Of a stretch of DNA of 64,000 nt, positions 20,496-33,021 are shown piece by piece. The DNA lies in the NCBI GenBank assembly GCA_013350335.1, contig CM023541.1, positions 37,006,739 to 37,070,738 on the forward strand, read 5' to 3'. This DNA comes from Chimonanthus salicifolius. Lineage: Eukaryota; Streptophyta; Magnoliopsida; Laurales; Calycanthaceae. Positions within the stretch are counted from its first letter, which is position 1; every line of letters begins with the position of its first letter. Made by a program: the position numbers and the translations under genes. Under the pieces are notes generated by a model. That model ran no database searches. It was not told the DNA's origin and worked only from the letters and a program-made list of their open reading frames with translations.

Positions 20496-23400
20496 ATGAG
20501 AGAAGACTCGCCTCCTGAACCGTCAACCTCTAAGTCTTCAACTGTATCAAGAACTATGGTTTCGAATGCAAAATTCGAGGTGGAGAAGTTTGATGGAACA
20601 AACAACTTCGGCATGTGGCAATGCGAAGTTATGGATGTCTTGTATCATCAAGAGTTGGATATTGCTCTACAGGATGAGAAACCAACAGACATGGAACAAA
20701 ATGACTGGGTGAAGATCAATTGCCAAGCTTGTGGCACCATTCGGCTTTGTCTCGCCAAAGATCAGAAATATTTTGTTATGAAGGAGAATTCAGCTAAGAA
20801 GTTGTGGGAGATGTTGCAAGACAAGTATATGACCAAGAGTGTTGAGAATCGTCTCTATCTCAAGAAAAGGCTCTTTCGGTTTGAATACAAGGAAGATACT
20901 TCTATGACTGATCACTTAACTGCTTATAACAAAATTCTTGCTGATTTACAAAATTTAGATGTTGAAATTTTGGATGAAAACAAAGCAATATTGTTATTGA
21001 ATTCCTTGCCTAAGCAGTATGATCATCTGACTACCACCCTATTGTATGGAAAAAATGAGATTAAATTTGAACTTGTGGTGAATGCATTGATCAATAATGA
21101 GTATCGAAAAAAGGACAAACATGTCCAAAGACTGTCAAAGTCAGAGGCTTTGACAGTTAGAGGCAGGTTACAAAACAAGAAATTTGGTAATTGGTTTAAG
21201 TCTCGTTCTAAGACGAGAGGAGCATCAACATCATCTAATAGAAGAAATCTTGCTAGGGATGAGTGTGCTTTTTGTCAACATAAAAGGCATTGGAAAAATG
21301 ATTGTCTGATATTGACAAAAAAAGACAAGAAGAATCCAAAAGCAAATGTTGTACATGTTATAGATGATGATACTGAGTTAGCACTGATTGGCTCATCATT
21401 GCCATACCATTTTGAGGGGTGGATTTTAGATTCGGGTTGCACTTATCATATGTGTCCCAATAGGGACTGGTTTTCCAGCTTTGAGGAGTTGGATGGTGGA
21501 TCGATTTTTATGGGTAATGATAATACCTGTAAAACAAAAGGGATATGTAAAATCCGTTTGAGATTGCATGATGGAGCAATGAGAGTGTTGACAGATGTTC
21601 GATATGTACTAGATTTAAGAAAAAATCTCATCTCATTGGGTGCTTCAGGATCCAAAGGTTTGAAAATTATCTTGGAAGGTGGAATTTTAAAGGTTGTCAT
21701 GGGTGCATTGATAGTGATGAAAGGTACCCGACAAAACAATTTGTATTTCTTGAAAGGAAGTACTATTGTAGGTGGAGCAGCGACAGTCACTGATAGTAAA
21801 GAGGATGTTGGTTCAGACACTACAAAATTATGGCATATGCGCTTGGGGCATGCGGGTGAGAAAGCTTTACAAGGTTTGGTAAAGCAAGGATTGTTGAAAG
21901 GTGCTAAGACCTGCAAACTTAGGTTTTGTGAATATTGTATTCTGGGCAAGCAGACTAGAGTGAAGTTTTGCACAACTATTCATAACACTGAGGGGATACT
22001 AGATTATGTTCATACAGATGTATGGGGACCTACCAGAGTTGCATCTTTGAGTGGTAAGCATTGGTTTGTTACTTTTGTTGATGACTTCTTTAGATGAGTG
22101 TGGGTGTACCCCATGCAACACAAAAGTGAAGTCTTTGATGTGTTCCTGAAGTGGAAGAAGATGATTGAGACTCAGACTGGCAGAAAAATCAAAAGGCTCA
22201 GGTCAGACAATGGTGGTGAGTACAAGTCAGATCCATTTATGCAGATATGTCAGGCAGAGGGGATAGTGAGACATTTCACAGTCGACACACCATAGCAGAA
22301 TGGGGTGGCAGAACGAATGAACCGTACTTTGTTGGAGAAGGTACAATGTATATTGTCCAATGCTGGATTGGACAAAGTATTTTGGGCCGAGGCAGTATCA
22401 TATGCATCTCATATCATCAATCGGTTGTTTGCAGCTACAAATGAGGGTAAAACTCACATTGAGGTATGGTCTGGAACACTTCCTACAGATTATGATTCTT
22501 TGCATTTATTTGGTTGTCCAACATATTTTCATGTCAAAGAAAGTAAATTGGATCCTAAAGCCAAGAAAGCTATATTCTTAGGCTTTAGTAGTGGTGTAAA
22601 GGGGTATCGACTTTGGTGCCCCGAATCGAAGAAGTTGATTCTAAGCAGGGATGTTACTTTTGATGAGTCTGTTATGTTCACTCAGAACAAGCATAAGGTT
22701 GATCAGAAGGAGAACAAAACCAAGGGTGTTCCACAACAGGGGGAGTTTGAGGCTCCAGTGACTTCAGTGATACCTGTTCAGACAGGTGATAGTCTCATAG
22801 ATGATTCAGTTGGTGAGGACACATTTACAGAATAGACTCTAGTTCAGGAGTCTACACAGCAATCAGTAGACCAAGAAGAGAGGTTAGAAAACCTACACGG
22901 TTCACAGACATGGTGGCATACACAATTCTAGTTGTTAATGATGATATTCCGTCTACATACAGAGATGCTATGAGAAACTCAGAAAGTGTAGAATGGAAGG
23001 ATGCAATGAGTGAGGAGATGCAGTCTCTTCACAAGAATCAAACTTGGGAGTTGGTACAACTTCCAAAGGGAAAAAAAGCAATTGGTTGCAAGTGGTTACA
23101 CACCAAGAAAGATGGTTCTCCAGGAACAGACAGTGTGAGATTCAAGGCTAGGTTGGTAGCTAAAGGCTATGCACAACAAGAAGGGATAGACTACAATGAG
23201 ATTTTTTCTTCGGTTGTTAAGCACTCTTCTATTCATATTTTACTAGCTTTAGTTGCACAGTTTGATCTTGAGTTAGCACAACTCGATGTCAAAACTGCTT
23301 TCTTGCACGGTGATTTGGATGAGGAGATATACATGTCTCAACCTGATGGTTTTAAGGTATTGGAAAAGAAATTTTGGTTTGTAAACTGAGAAAGTCGTTG

Positions 23401-24519
23401 TATGGTTTGAAATAGTCTCCAAGGCAGTGGTACAAGCAATTTGATCGGTTTATGATAGGGCAGAAGTACACAAAAGGCCAATATGATCATTGTGTATATT
23501 TTCGTAAGCTACGTGATGGTTCCTTCATATATTTGCTTTTATATATGGATGACATGCTCATAGCCTATAAGAGCAAGTTAGAGATTGACAAATTGAAGAC
23601 TCAGTTGAAAAATGAGTTTGAGATGAAGGATCTTGGGGAAGCCAAGAAAATACTTGGTATGGAAATTGAAAGAGACAGAGTGAAGGGAACAGTGTGTTTG
23701 TCACAAAAACAATATCTGAAGAAAGCATTACAGCATTTTGGTATGGATAAAAATACAAAACCTGTAAGTACACCATTAGCCCATCACTTTAAGCTTAGTG
23801 CTTTGATGTCACTCCGCACAGATAAGGAGCGTGAGTACATGGCTCAGGTTTCATATGCGTGTGCAGTTGGTAGCTTGATGTATGCTATGGTGTGTACTAG
23901 GCCCGACATTTCACAAGCTGTCAGTATAGTGAGTAGATACATGCATGATCCAGGAAAAATGCATTGGCAAGCAGTGAAATGGCTTTTACGGTACATTCTG
24001 GGTATCGTCGATGTTGGTTTAATGTTTGAGCGGGATGATCAGTTTGGTCGACATGTGGTTGGTTATGTGGATTCGGACTATGCTGGTGATTTGGATAAAC
24101 GCCGATCTACTTCAGGCTATGTATTTACACTTGCTAAAGGACCGATGAGTTGGAGGTCAACGTTATAGTCTACAGTTGCTGTTTCTACTACTGAGGCAGA
24201 GTATATGGCAGTGACAGAGGCCATTCGTGAGGCCATTTGGCTACATGGGCTGCTTGAGGACTTGGGTCTTATACAGAAGTATGTGGATGTCTATTGTGAT
24301 AGTCAGAGTGCTATTCACTGAGCCAAGAATCAGGTTCATCATGCACGAACAAAGCACATTGATGTCCGTTTCCATTTTGTTCGAGAGGTTGTAAATGAAG
24401 GTGTTATTCTCCTTCAGAAGATTGGAACTGCAGATAATCCTGCAGATATGCTGACCAAGGTGGTCACTGGGATCAAGTTCAAGCATTGTTTGGACCTGAT
24501 CAACATCCTGCATATTTGA
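20496..24519 (+). pseudogene. Copia gag-pol polyprotein, broken
   Basis: Tork-like order. Gag (20496 onward, FEVEKFDGTNNFGMW) ends in a zinc knuckle CAFCQHKRHWKNDC in which the usual Gly before His is Arg. The protease has DSGCTYHM. Integrase follows with its HHCC region (HMRLGH ... CEYC), DVWGP, RSDNGGEY and AERMNRT. Reverse transcriptase has YMDDML (near 23545), and RNase H has STTEAEYMA and YCDSQSA. The frame is broken by stops at 22095-22097, 22293-22295, 22833-22835, 23413-23415, 24166-24168 and 24319-24321, and by frameshifts near 22850 and 23370. The natural end is TGA at 24517-24519. The element cannot make its own polyprotein. Confidence 0.92.
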
Positions 24520-25280
24520 GCACCTTCGGGTGCGTGGCACCTTCGGGTGCATTTGAAGGCAGCACAATTTTTTTGTTCACTTGTGTTTGTTAGGCGTGAG
24601 ATTTTCATGCCAATGTGGAGATTGTAACGCCCGCCCATTTTCACCATAATTCAGAGTCACGACGCGAGTTAAGTCCGAGCTTCTAAAGCCCGGCCCTTAA
24701 CTGGCCGACCTCACGCCTGCACGGAACGAAGTCCACGAGTACGGTTCACGCGTAGGAAGTAAGCTCGCGGAATATAGTTACGTGCGGAACATTATAATAG
24801 ATACTATCCTACCGGTTTTTAGATAGAAGGGAAGATACATCATTAAATTACCAAATTACCCCCATGTTCATGATTATATCTCAAAATGTTAACGTACAGA
24901 GTTTAATCCAGACCATAGTCAGAAATCCAAAATTATTACAATTCAACAAGCTGAGCTACTTGAGTTACAACATTTCCAAATAAACTTTGCTAAACAAAGT
25001 AGTCGCTTTCCCACGCCCCTAAGCCTGACTCCCGTCACGTCCACCGTTTCCTCCGTCTTCTGTATCACCAGCTAGGGTGGAAGTAGGGCGTTAGTCAACG
25101 CGCCCAGTAGGACTCCGAGTAGGGCTAGCACATGGATTAGTAATAAGAAGCATACTGCTAGCAATATAATAAAACCATATGATGAATGTCATGCCATGGG
25201 TGCCTATGCCATGTGTTCCACCCATCATCTACATCATCATGAAATATCATATCCCCCTTGACGGCAAATCCCCGTCAAGG

Positions 25281-25450
25281 TGTCCCCATGTTTGCTTCTC
25301 GGTCTCCCCGACGGAGCATGGACTCCGGTGATACCATATCAATGTCCCCATGTCTGTTCTCGGTCGCCCCGACGGAGCATGGACTCCGGTGATACCATGT
25401 CAATACCCCCATGTCTGTTTTCGGTCGCCCCGACGGAGCATGGACTCCGG
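25281..25450. repeat. About 60-bp tandem repeat in the gypsy 3' LTR, three units
   Basis: Three units containing CCCGACGGAGCATGGACTCC, each opening with CCCCATGT. The other LTR (33721-33835) has only two. Confidence 0.85.
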
Positions 25451-26112
25451 TTCCTTTATTTTCCCGCCCATGTCATGCATGAGATGTAAGTGCATTATGC
25501 TATGTAATATATATATATACATTTCATATCCATAATATAAAATCCATAGAATAGGAATATAATCCATAGCATATAAAAATACCGTCCATAGCATTTAGAA
25601 TATAATCCATACCATATAAAATCCATGTAATAATAAATCATATAATTTCCAAAATCAAATACGGAAAGTATCACATACACATAATCCACGGCTTACAAAA
25701 AGGTAGGAATCCTACCAAATACTGATAACGTCCTTTTTGTTCTCGTCTGATAATTCCGGTCGCCGTTCGCGTACCGTTGCGATGTGCCAATACCTTATTA
25801 TACATTTCCCCAGTTAGTTTATATCTTATCCACGATTAAGTCTCTAACTGATTATAAACCTATGTTCATTAATGATCTTTAACCACATTATAAGGTTACC
25901 ATAATCAGCCCTTATCTTGGCCTCTTTTTCCATTGATTTTCAACACGTATATAATTCAATTCATAACTGATCTATACACCTGGATCCATTAATGATTTAC
26001 CAATAATGTCATAGGATCATTAAAATCAGTCCCTTTAATTTAATATCATCTCCATTTATCTTATCAGATTAATAGTGTCTTAGAAAATATTTCAAAAACT
26101 GTAAATCACAGA

Positions 26113-26684
26113 TTCAGTCGGCTGATTTTGAATCAGATTGTCTGTTTGTCTCGCCAGTTCAGTTTCAGTCGACTGAAATATACATTCAGTCGGCTGAAAC
26201 ATGGTTCATACCCTTTCAGTCGACTGAATGACAGATTCAGTCGGCTGATTTTGAATCAGATCGTCTGTTTGTCTTGCCAGTTTATTTTCACTCAACTGAA
26301 ATACACATTCAGTCGGCTGAACTATCAACCATCCGTTTACGTGTTTAATAAGCATTCCTTCAGTCGACTGAATAATATATTCAGTCGGCTGAAACTTCCA
26401 AAACCCTTTTCTTGTCCGAGACGTTTGTGTTCAGTCGACTGAATCCCCAGATTCAGTCGGCTGAAACTCCCAGAAACTCATTCTGTTTTCAGCCACCATT
26501 AGTTCAGTCGACTGAAACTCTAGTTCAGTCGGCTGAAACTCCTAGAAGCTCGTTTCTGATTCGTCCATTGTCAGTTCAGTCGACTGAATCCCTGATTCAG
26601 TCGGCTGAAACTCCCAGAACTTCGTTTTTGGTCCGTTCATTATCTGTTCAGTCGACTGAATCTCTGATTCAGTCGATTGACTGT
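26113..26684. repeat. Array of alternating TCAGTCGACTGA / TCAGTCGGCTGA palindromes
   Basis: About 17 copies of a 12-base palindrome. Perfect copies (core GTCGAC) alternate strictly with one-base-imperfect copies (core GTCGGC). Members of a pair lie roughly 10-20 bases apart, and pairs are usually separated by longer spacers. One member (near 26290) is worn, with core CTCAAC. The array is repeated in the other LTR. Confidence 0.9.
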
Positions 26685-28034
26685 TTTGTCAGTCCTCTCC
26701 ATTGCATGTTTTGGACTTCTTTCCTTCGCGATTTCTCTTAAAATACTCCATTTTTAACCATTACGAAACTTAGTATTTTGTTTAGAGATACTTACAACCC
26801 GTGGCTCTCCCGGTTGTCTCTTGCTCCTCTTGTTCCTTAGTCTTTCTCCTTCTTCTTCCTCCTTGATACTCGGCAATGGTGAGCTTGGTCAAGGTAAGGT
26901 CACCAAGGTTTGGTTCGGCCAAGGTGTAGCAGCTTTTAAGAGGGAAAAACGGAGAAGGAAATGGAGAGATATCTCAAGTCTTGGGTCTTAGGAGTGATCG
27001 GCCAACACTTAGCTTCTTCTTCCCTTTTCTCTAAGTCTCCTTCTCTTTCTTTCCTTAGTGTATTCTTGGTCTTGCAAGAGGGAGGACGGTTTAGAGAGGA
27101 GAGGAAGAGAGTGAGAGAGAGAGATGGGTGTGATGATTGATTTGACTCCCTCCACCAACCAAGCATGGAGGGAGGTATGGGCTTGCATGCCCCCAATTTT
27201 AGGGGCCTTTGTCTCCTTTAGTGGAGGTGGTTGGGGATGAGTTTGAGTCACAACTCATTCCAATGAGTTAGGTGAGTCAACTCAGATGGAAACCATTTTG
27301 ACTCACCCCCCTCTCCTATGTGATTCACTCCATTATTTAATTAATTACTTAACTTAGCCCCTTTAATTTTATAATTACATTTCTATTTTATTTCCCTCCA
27401 ATTCTTCTATGAATCCACCCTTGGTTGACCAAGTCAACCATGGGGGTCGGCCCCACTATTCTTGGGTCTACACGCCACCTCAATGGATGAGGTAGAGATG
27501 GGCCCCACTTGGTCATGCCACTTTAACTACATTAATTTTAACTTAGGCAATTTTTACAATAATTTTAATCAATTTAGTTCATCTTAATCCACATTAATCC
27601 TATCAATTTATCCATGGTTGACCATGATGGTTGGCCCCACGTTTGCCTTGGTCCATTGGGTCCCATATGGCTCTTTGACCCAAATTGACTACTTTTGACT
27701 CAATTTCTTGTCTTTGACCAAATTAATGTATTAATTCCAATTCATGGTCTATTGGGTAAACATTGGGCCCAATTTGGCTATCCTTTACTCGATTAGTCCT
27801 CATTGACCCATTAAATGGATTTCATCCAATCCATGGTCCATTGGACCATACTTGGGCCTTGTCCAAATTTTTGATCCATTTAACATCCATGACATCAAAT
27901 TTCCCATTTTTTTCCATTATTAAAATAAATAATTGCCACATATATATTGATTAAAAAATTCGGGCTATTACAATAGAATCCTCTTTTAAAATTTTCTTCC
28001 CGAAAATTCGAGTGAAGTAGGGGTTCTGAACATC

Positions 28035-31000
28035 TCATGTAAAGAGCTCTGGATAGGTGGCTTTCATTTCTGACTCAAGTTCCCAAGTGGTCTCTTCATT
28101 GCGATGCCGTTCCCATACCACTTTGACGAACTAAATGGCGCGGTTCCGTAGTACCCTCTGTTTACTCCCGATTACTCTGACCGGTTTCTCCACATATGTC
28201 ACATCACTCTGTACATCGATGTCTTGAATATTCAATACATGAGAAGGATCAGGGTTGTACTTCCTCAGCATAGATACATGGAATACATCATGTAGAGATG
28301 ATAATTGTGGGGGGAGCGCCAACTGATAAGCTACTCCTCCGACCCTCTTCAGTATCGGAAACGGCCCCACAAATCTATGCGACAGTTTTCCTTTCTTTCC
28401 GAACCTCATGTGCCCTTTCCGTGGCAAGACTTTTAAGAACACCAAGTCTCCCACCTCAAACTCGACGAACCTTCTCCTCTTGTCGGCATAGTTCTTCTGA
28501 CGGCTCTGTGCAGTGAGTAGATGCTGCCGTATCAACTTAATCTGTATTGTAGTCTCCACAACCAAATCCGGCCCAATCAATGCAGGCTCACCGGCCTCTG
28601 TCCAACATACCGGTGATCTACACGGCCTACCATACAAGGTCTCAAATGGAGCCATCTGTAGGCTTGCCTGGTAACTGTTATTGTAAGAGAACTCCACCAG
28701 TGGCAGATGATCCTCCCATCCGCCCTTGAAGTCTAGCATGCATGCTCTCAGCATATCTTCCAGTGTCTGTATCGTCCTCTCTGACTGTCCATCAGTTTGT
28801 GGATGAAATACTGTGCTAGTTAATACGTCGGTCCCATAGCCCACTGTAAGCCCTGCCATACTCTGCCGGTGAATCGGCCATCCCGGTCGGACACAATAGA
28901 CCGGGGAATACCATGTAACCTGATGATTTCCCGGATGTACCGTCGGCCCAAAGTCTCTGATGAATCTGTCATCTTGATGGGAAGGAAATGTGCAGACTTG
29001 GTCAATCGGTCCACTATGACCCATATCGCATCATTGCCCTTTAATGACCTAGGCAACCGTGTTACAAAGTCCATGGATATGTGCTCCCATTTCCATTCTG
29101 GCACAGGTAAGGGTGCGAGTAAGCCCGGTGGTTTCCGATGTTCTGCCTTAACCTGCTGACAGGTTAAGCAACGAGTAACAAACTCTGCCACGTCCTTCTT
29201 AAGTCAATGCCACCAATAGTGCCTCTTAAGATCATGATACATCTTGGTGCTGCCCGGGTGGATAGATAGTTTGGTTTGGTGTGCTTCAATCAGCAACTCT
29301 CTTCTGCAATTCTTAGGCACATATGTCCTGCCTCGGAACATAAGACCCTGTCCTGGTCGTAATTCCCACTCCGGTACCACCTCACCGGTAGACATTTTAG
29401 CCCAAATCTCCTCCACCTCTGGATCTGTTCGTTGCTCCCGTTCAATCTCAGAGACCATGTTGGATCGTATGATCAGATTATATGTGGTCCCATGATTATT
29501 GAGGTAGAGTTTAAATTCTCGGATGGTATTCAGTACCTCCCATTCCGTCCTGATCAAACTGGCTACTGTCGCATGTGACATGCGGCTGAGTGCATCCGCC
29601 ACTTTGTTCGCCTTGCAAGGATCATACCGAAGTGCGAACTCATAATCCGCCAGATATTCCATCCATCTGCGCTGTCTCATGTTGAGTTCTTTCTGATCAA
29701 ATAAGTATTTCAGACTCTTGTGATCCTAGAACACCTCAAACTTTTCACCATAGAGGTAGTGTCTCCAGCTTTTGAGAGCGAAGACCACTACTGCTAGTTC
29801 TAGATCATGTGTGGGATAATGGCGTTCATGAATTTTCAACTATCTTGATCCGTACGCCACTGCACGATTACCTTGACTGAGTGTACACCCCAGTCCCTCA
29901 CCGGAGGCATCACAGTACACTTCATAATTTCTGCCTCTTTCCGGCAATATCAAAATAGGAGCGGTCGTAAGCCTCTCCTTTAACTCCTCAAATCTCTGGT
30001 TGCATAGATTCGACCACTCAAACTTGACTCCTTTCTGAGTGAGTCGGGTAAGTGGAGCTGCAATCTTGGAGAAGTCCATGATGAATTTTCGGTAGTAACC
30101 GGCTAATCCCAGAAAACTGTGGATCTCGGTCACATTTGTCGGCGCTTTCCATTCCTTGACTGCTGCTACCTTAGCCGGGTCCACGGCGATACCTTCCTTT
30201 GATATGATGTGCCCCAAAAAGTTGACTTCAGATAGCCAAAATTCACACTTGCTGGCTTTTGCATACAATTGGTTCTTTCTCAAAGTATCTAGGATTATCC
30301 GCAGGTGTTCGGCATGTTCCTTCTGACTTTTGGAGTAAACCAGAATATCGTCAATGAATACGATCACAAACTGATCTAAGTAAGGACGGAATATCCTATT
30401 CATCAGGTCCATGAACACCGCCGGTGCATTAGTAAGCCCAAACGGCATGACTACATATTCATATAAGCCATACCGAGTCCTGAAAGCAGTTTTCTCTATG
30501 TCCTCCTCTCTAACCCGAATTTGATGATTTCCGGACATTAAATCAATCTTGGAAAAGTGAGAGGAACCCCTAAGCTGATCAAATAGATCGTCAATCCGGA
30601 GTAGGGGATACTTACTCCTGACAGTCAGTTGATTCAACTTTTTATAATCCACACACATTCGCCGAGTACCGTCTTTCTTCTTCACAAATAATACCGGGGC
30701 TCCCCATGCGGATGTGCTGTTCCGAATAAAACCCAGTCTGAGCAGTTCATCAATCTGCTTCTTCAACTCTGTCATCTCAGATGGCGCCATTCTATAATGG
30801 GGTAGTGATACTGGAGCGACGTCGGAATATAATTTGACTTCAAAGTCTATCTCCCTCTTGGGGGGTAAGCCAGGGAGTTCTGTTGGAAATACCTCGGCAT
30901 AATCTGCTACTACCGCCGGAAGTTCGGTTATTGGTGCCTTATCTAATCTGAGACTATTCAAGGCAAGATGGTTTAATTCTTTCTGCAGTCTTCTAGGGAT

Positions 31001-32542
31001 GCCTTGCCTGTTAGCGTGTACCACATACCGCTTTCCCTCGGGTGACCAAAATATCACCCTACGAAGGTGGCAATCAATGTGAGCCTGATATGTAGTCAAC
31101 CAATCCATGCCAAATATAACGTCGTATTCAGCCATATCGATTACTAAGTAGTTGGACTCGAATCTGAACCCCGCGAGTTCAGTGTTCAATGCCGTACATA
31201 TGAGTCCCAGTGATGTGTCTCCCACAGGGGATACAACGGTGAGTGATGTGGACAAGTTTTGTACTAACGTGCCCGTGGCAGATATGAATGCAGCAGATAT
31301 AAATGAATGTGAACCTCCAGTGTCAAATAACGTAACAGCATAGGAACTACCAATTACAGCCATACTTTGCATCATCGAGCGATCCACCGCTACTGGAGTC
31401 GGTATGGTGAAGAGTCGTCCAGATCCGGTAGGGGTTGGCGCCCGTCCTGCCTGGTTGTATGCTCTGCCCCCCCGCGACTGAGTCGATCTGGATGGAGGGC
31501 GGAAGGCACCCCTGGAGTTAGAGGTTCGGTTGATCTGTGGGCAATCCCTCTTGAAGTGGCCATGTTGGCCACACTGATAACATGTGTTCCCACCTCCGGG
31601 AGCCTGTGTGACTGATGTTGATGAGGAGGGCTGATTGGGGCGAAAGCCCCCCGTAGAGCCTGAGGAGAGTGAGGGTCGGCTAGAGTTCGGGCGGAATTTC
31701 TTATTGGGTTGGAATGTACCACGCCCACCTTGCCCTCGGCGGTTGTCAAACCGCATTATTTCGTTCAACTCTCGCTCTGCTATGGTGGCCCTGCTGATCA
31801 CCCCTGCCAGTGTGGGCTCTTTGAATATGGTCACTCTAGTCTTGATGCTTGGCTGAAGGCCCCGTTCAAACTTGCGGGCCCTTCGGTGTTCAGTATCCAC
31901 CATGTAGAATGCATAGACAGACAGCTTAAGGAATTCTCTGTGGTATTGCGCTACCGTCATGCTACCTTATATCAATGAGATGAAGGCTTCCGTCTGGCTC
32001 TCTCTTTCTTCCTCCGGAAAATATTGTTCTAGGAAGGTGGCTGAGAACCATTCCCATGTCATGATGGTCCTTTTCCCTTCTGGCACCAGGGCTTGTTGTT
32101 TTTCTACAACTTCCCACCAACTACTGGCATCCTCGATCAGTTGAGAAGTGGCTAGTAAGATTTTATCAGCAGGATTTGAAATTTGGAACAGATTAAAGAT
32201 CTGAGTGATCCTTTTTAACCAGTGTTCCGCTCCAACAGCCCCGTCTGTTCCCCTGAAATAGGGAGGGTGTTGTTGTTGAAAATCCTTGACCATTTTCCGT
32301 TTACTGGGGTCACTGGCGATCGCATTTCCGCTTGAGTGTTGCTGGAGAGCAGAAGCGACTGCCGCTTGAACCACATCCCTTAACTCAGGAGGTACACCTT
32401 ATATGTTTATACTGTTTTGTCCCTCAGCTGGATGAGGTGGTGGCACCTCCTCTTGATGCGGTGGGTGCACTTCCTCTTGATGAGGTGGTGGTACCTCCCC
32501 TTCTACTCGGGGGTTTCCGCGAGTTCTTTTTCTTGGTGGCAT
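28035..32542 (-). pseudogene. Gypsy gag-pol with chromodomain, broken
   Basis: Read from 32542 downward: Gag (start MPPRKRTRG), zinc knuckle [14 protein letters not shown], protease with [12 protein letters not shown] with FIDDILVYS (near 30345), RNase H, integrase (IHPG ... [23 protein letters not shown]), and a chromodomain ending ELFT at 28035-28037. Lesions: stops at 32399-32401, 31967-31969, 29840-29842, 29726-29728 and 29204-29206, a one-base loss in a G run near 28833, and a stop at 28131-28133 that cuts the chromodomain in half. The first two and the 29840 stop look like CAA or CAG to TAA or TAG changes. No functional polyprotein is possible, yet RT through the gag zinc knuckle (29840-31960) is still one 706-residue frame. 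Confidence 0.93.
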
Positions 32543-33007
32543 TTCCTAAGTCATTGAAAAAAAAAATTAACTTAGTTCTTTTCATAACATTGGTGCGTTC
32601 ATATTTAGCTTTGAAGACATTGCCAATATACCCATACTTAGTTTTGAGGGGATGATTCCTAAGGATTACATATTGTCTCTCATATTGGGGAAAATTGCCA
32701 AATATGCATACTTGGTTTGGGGAAGACTTCCCAAATAGCTACGTTTGTCCATTTTTGTGAAGTTGGGGAAAATTTTTCCTATGTTTGATAAATCCATCAA
32801 TGTTATAATGATTGTACTTCCCTTACTATCACTTTCTTATGTCAAATGTGATGCTCAGATTGAATGTTTCAGTCTGAGTCAATCGAAGTAGATTAACCTG
32901 GCCCCCGTGTAGCGGACTCTGAAGAGTCGGTCAGTTGGGATTGTTATCCGTCAGTGAGACGTGAAACCGTCTTAATCATAGTTCGAGAGATTCATTCTTC
33001 CGATTTC

Positions 33008-33019
33008 GCTCTGATACCA
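33008..33019 (-). other. Gypsy primer-binding site
   Basis: Minus-strand TGGTATCAGAGC, two bases inside the 5' LTR, a perfect match to the plant initiator-Met tRNA complement. Confidence 0.93.
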
Positions 33020-33021
33020 AC

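Larger units (their letters stand above)
24623..27972 (-). repeat. 3' LTR of the gypsy element
   Basis: 3,350 bp. Compared with the other LTR it lacks about 50 bp near its plus-strand left end (after CAGAGTC at about 24652-24658) and has one extra unit of the 60-bp tandem repeat at 25281-25450. It contains the palindrome array 26113-26684. Frames inside the LTR show no domain. Confidence 0.95.

Noticed and set aside
26113..26684. CRISPR-like spaced repeats
   Set aside because: The repeat is a 12-base palindrome with variable spacing, lies inside retrotransposon LTRs, and the genome is a plant's.
31367..31978. Plus-strand frames of 70-120 residues
   Set aside because: Shadows of the antisense gypsy gag-pol.
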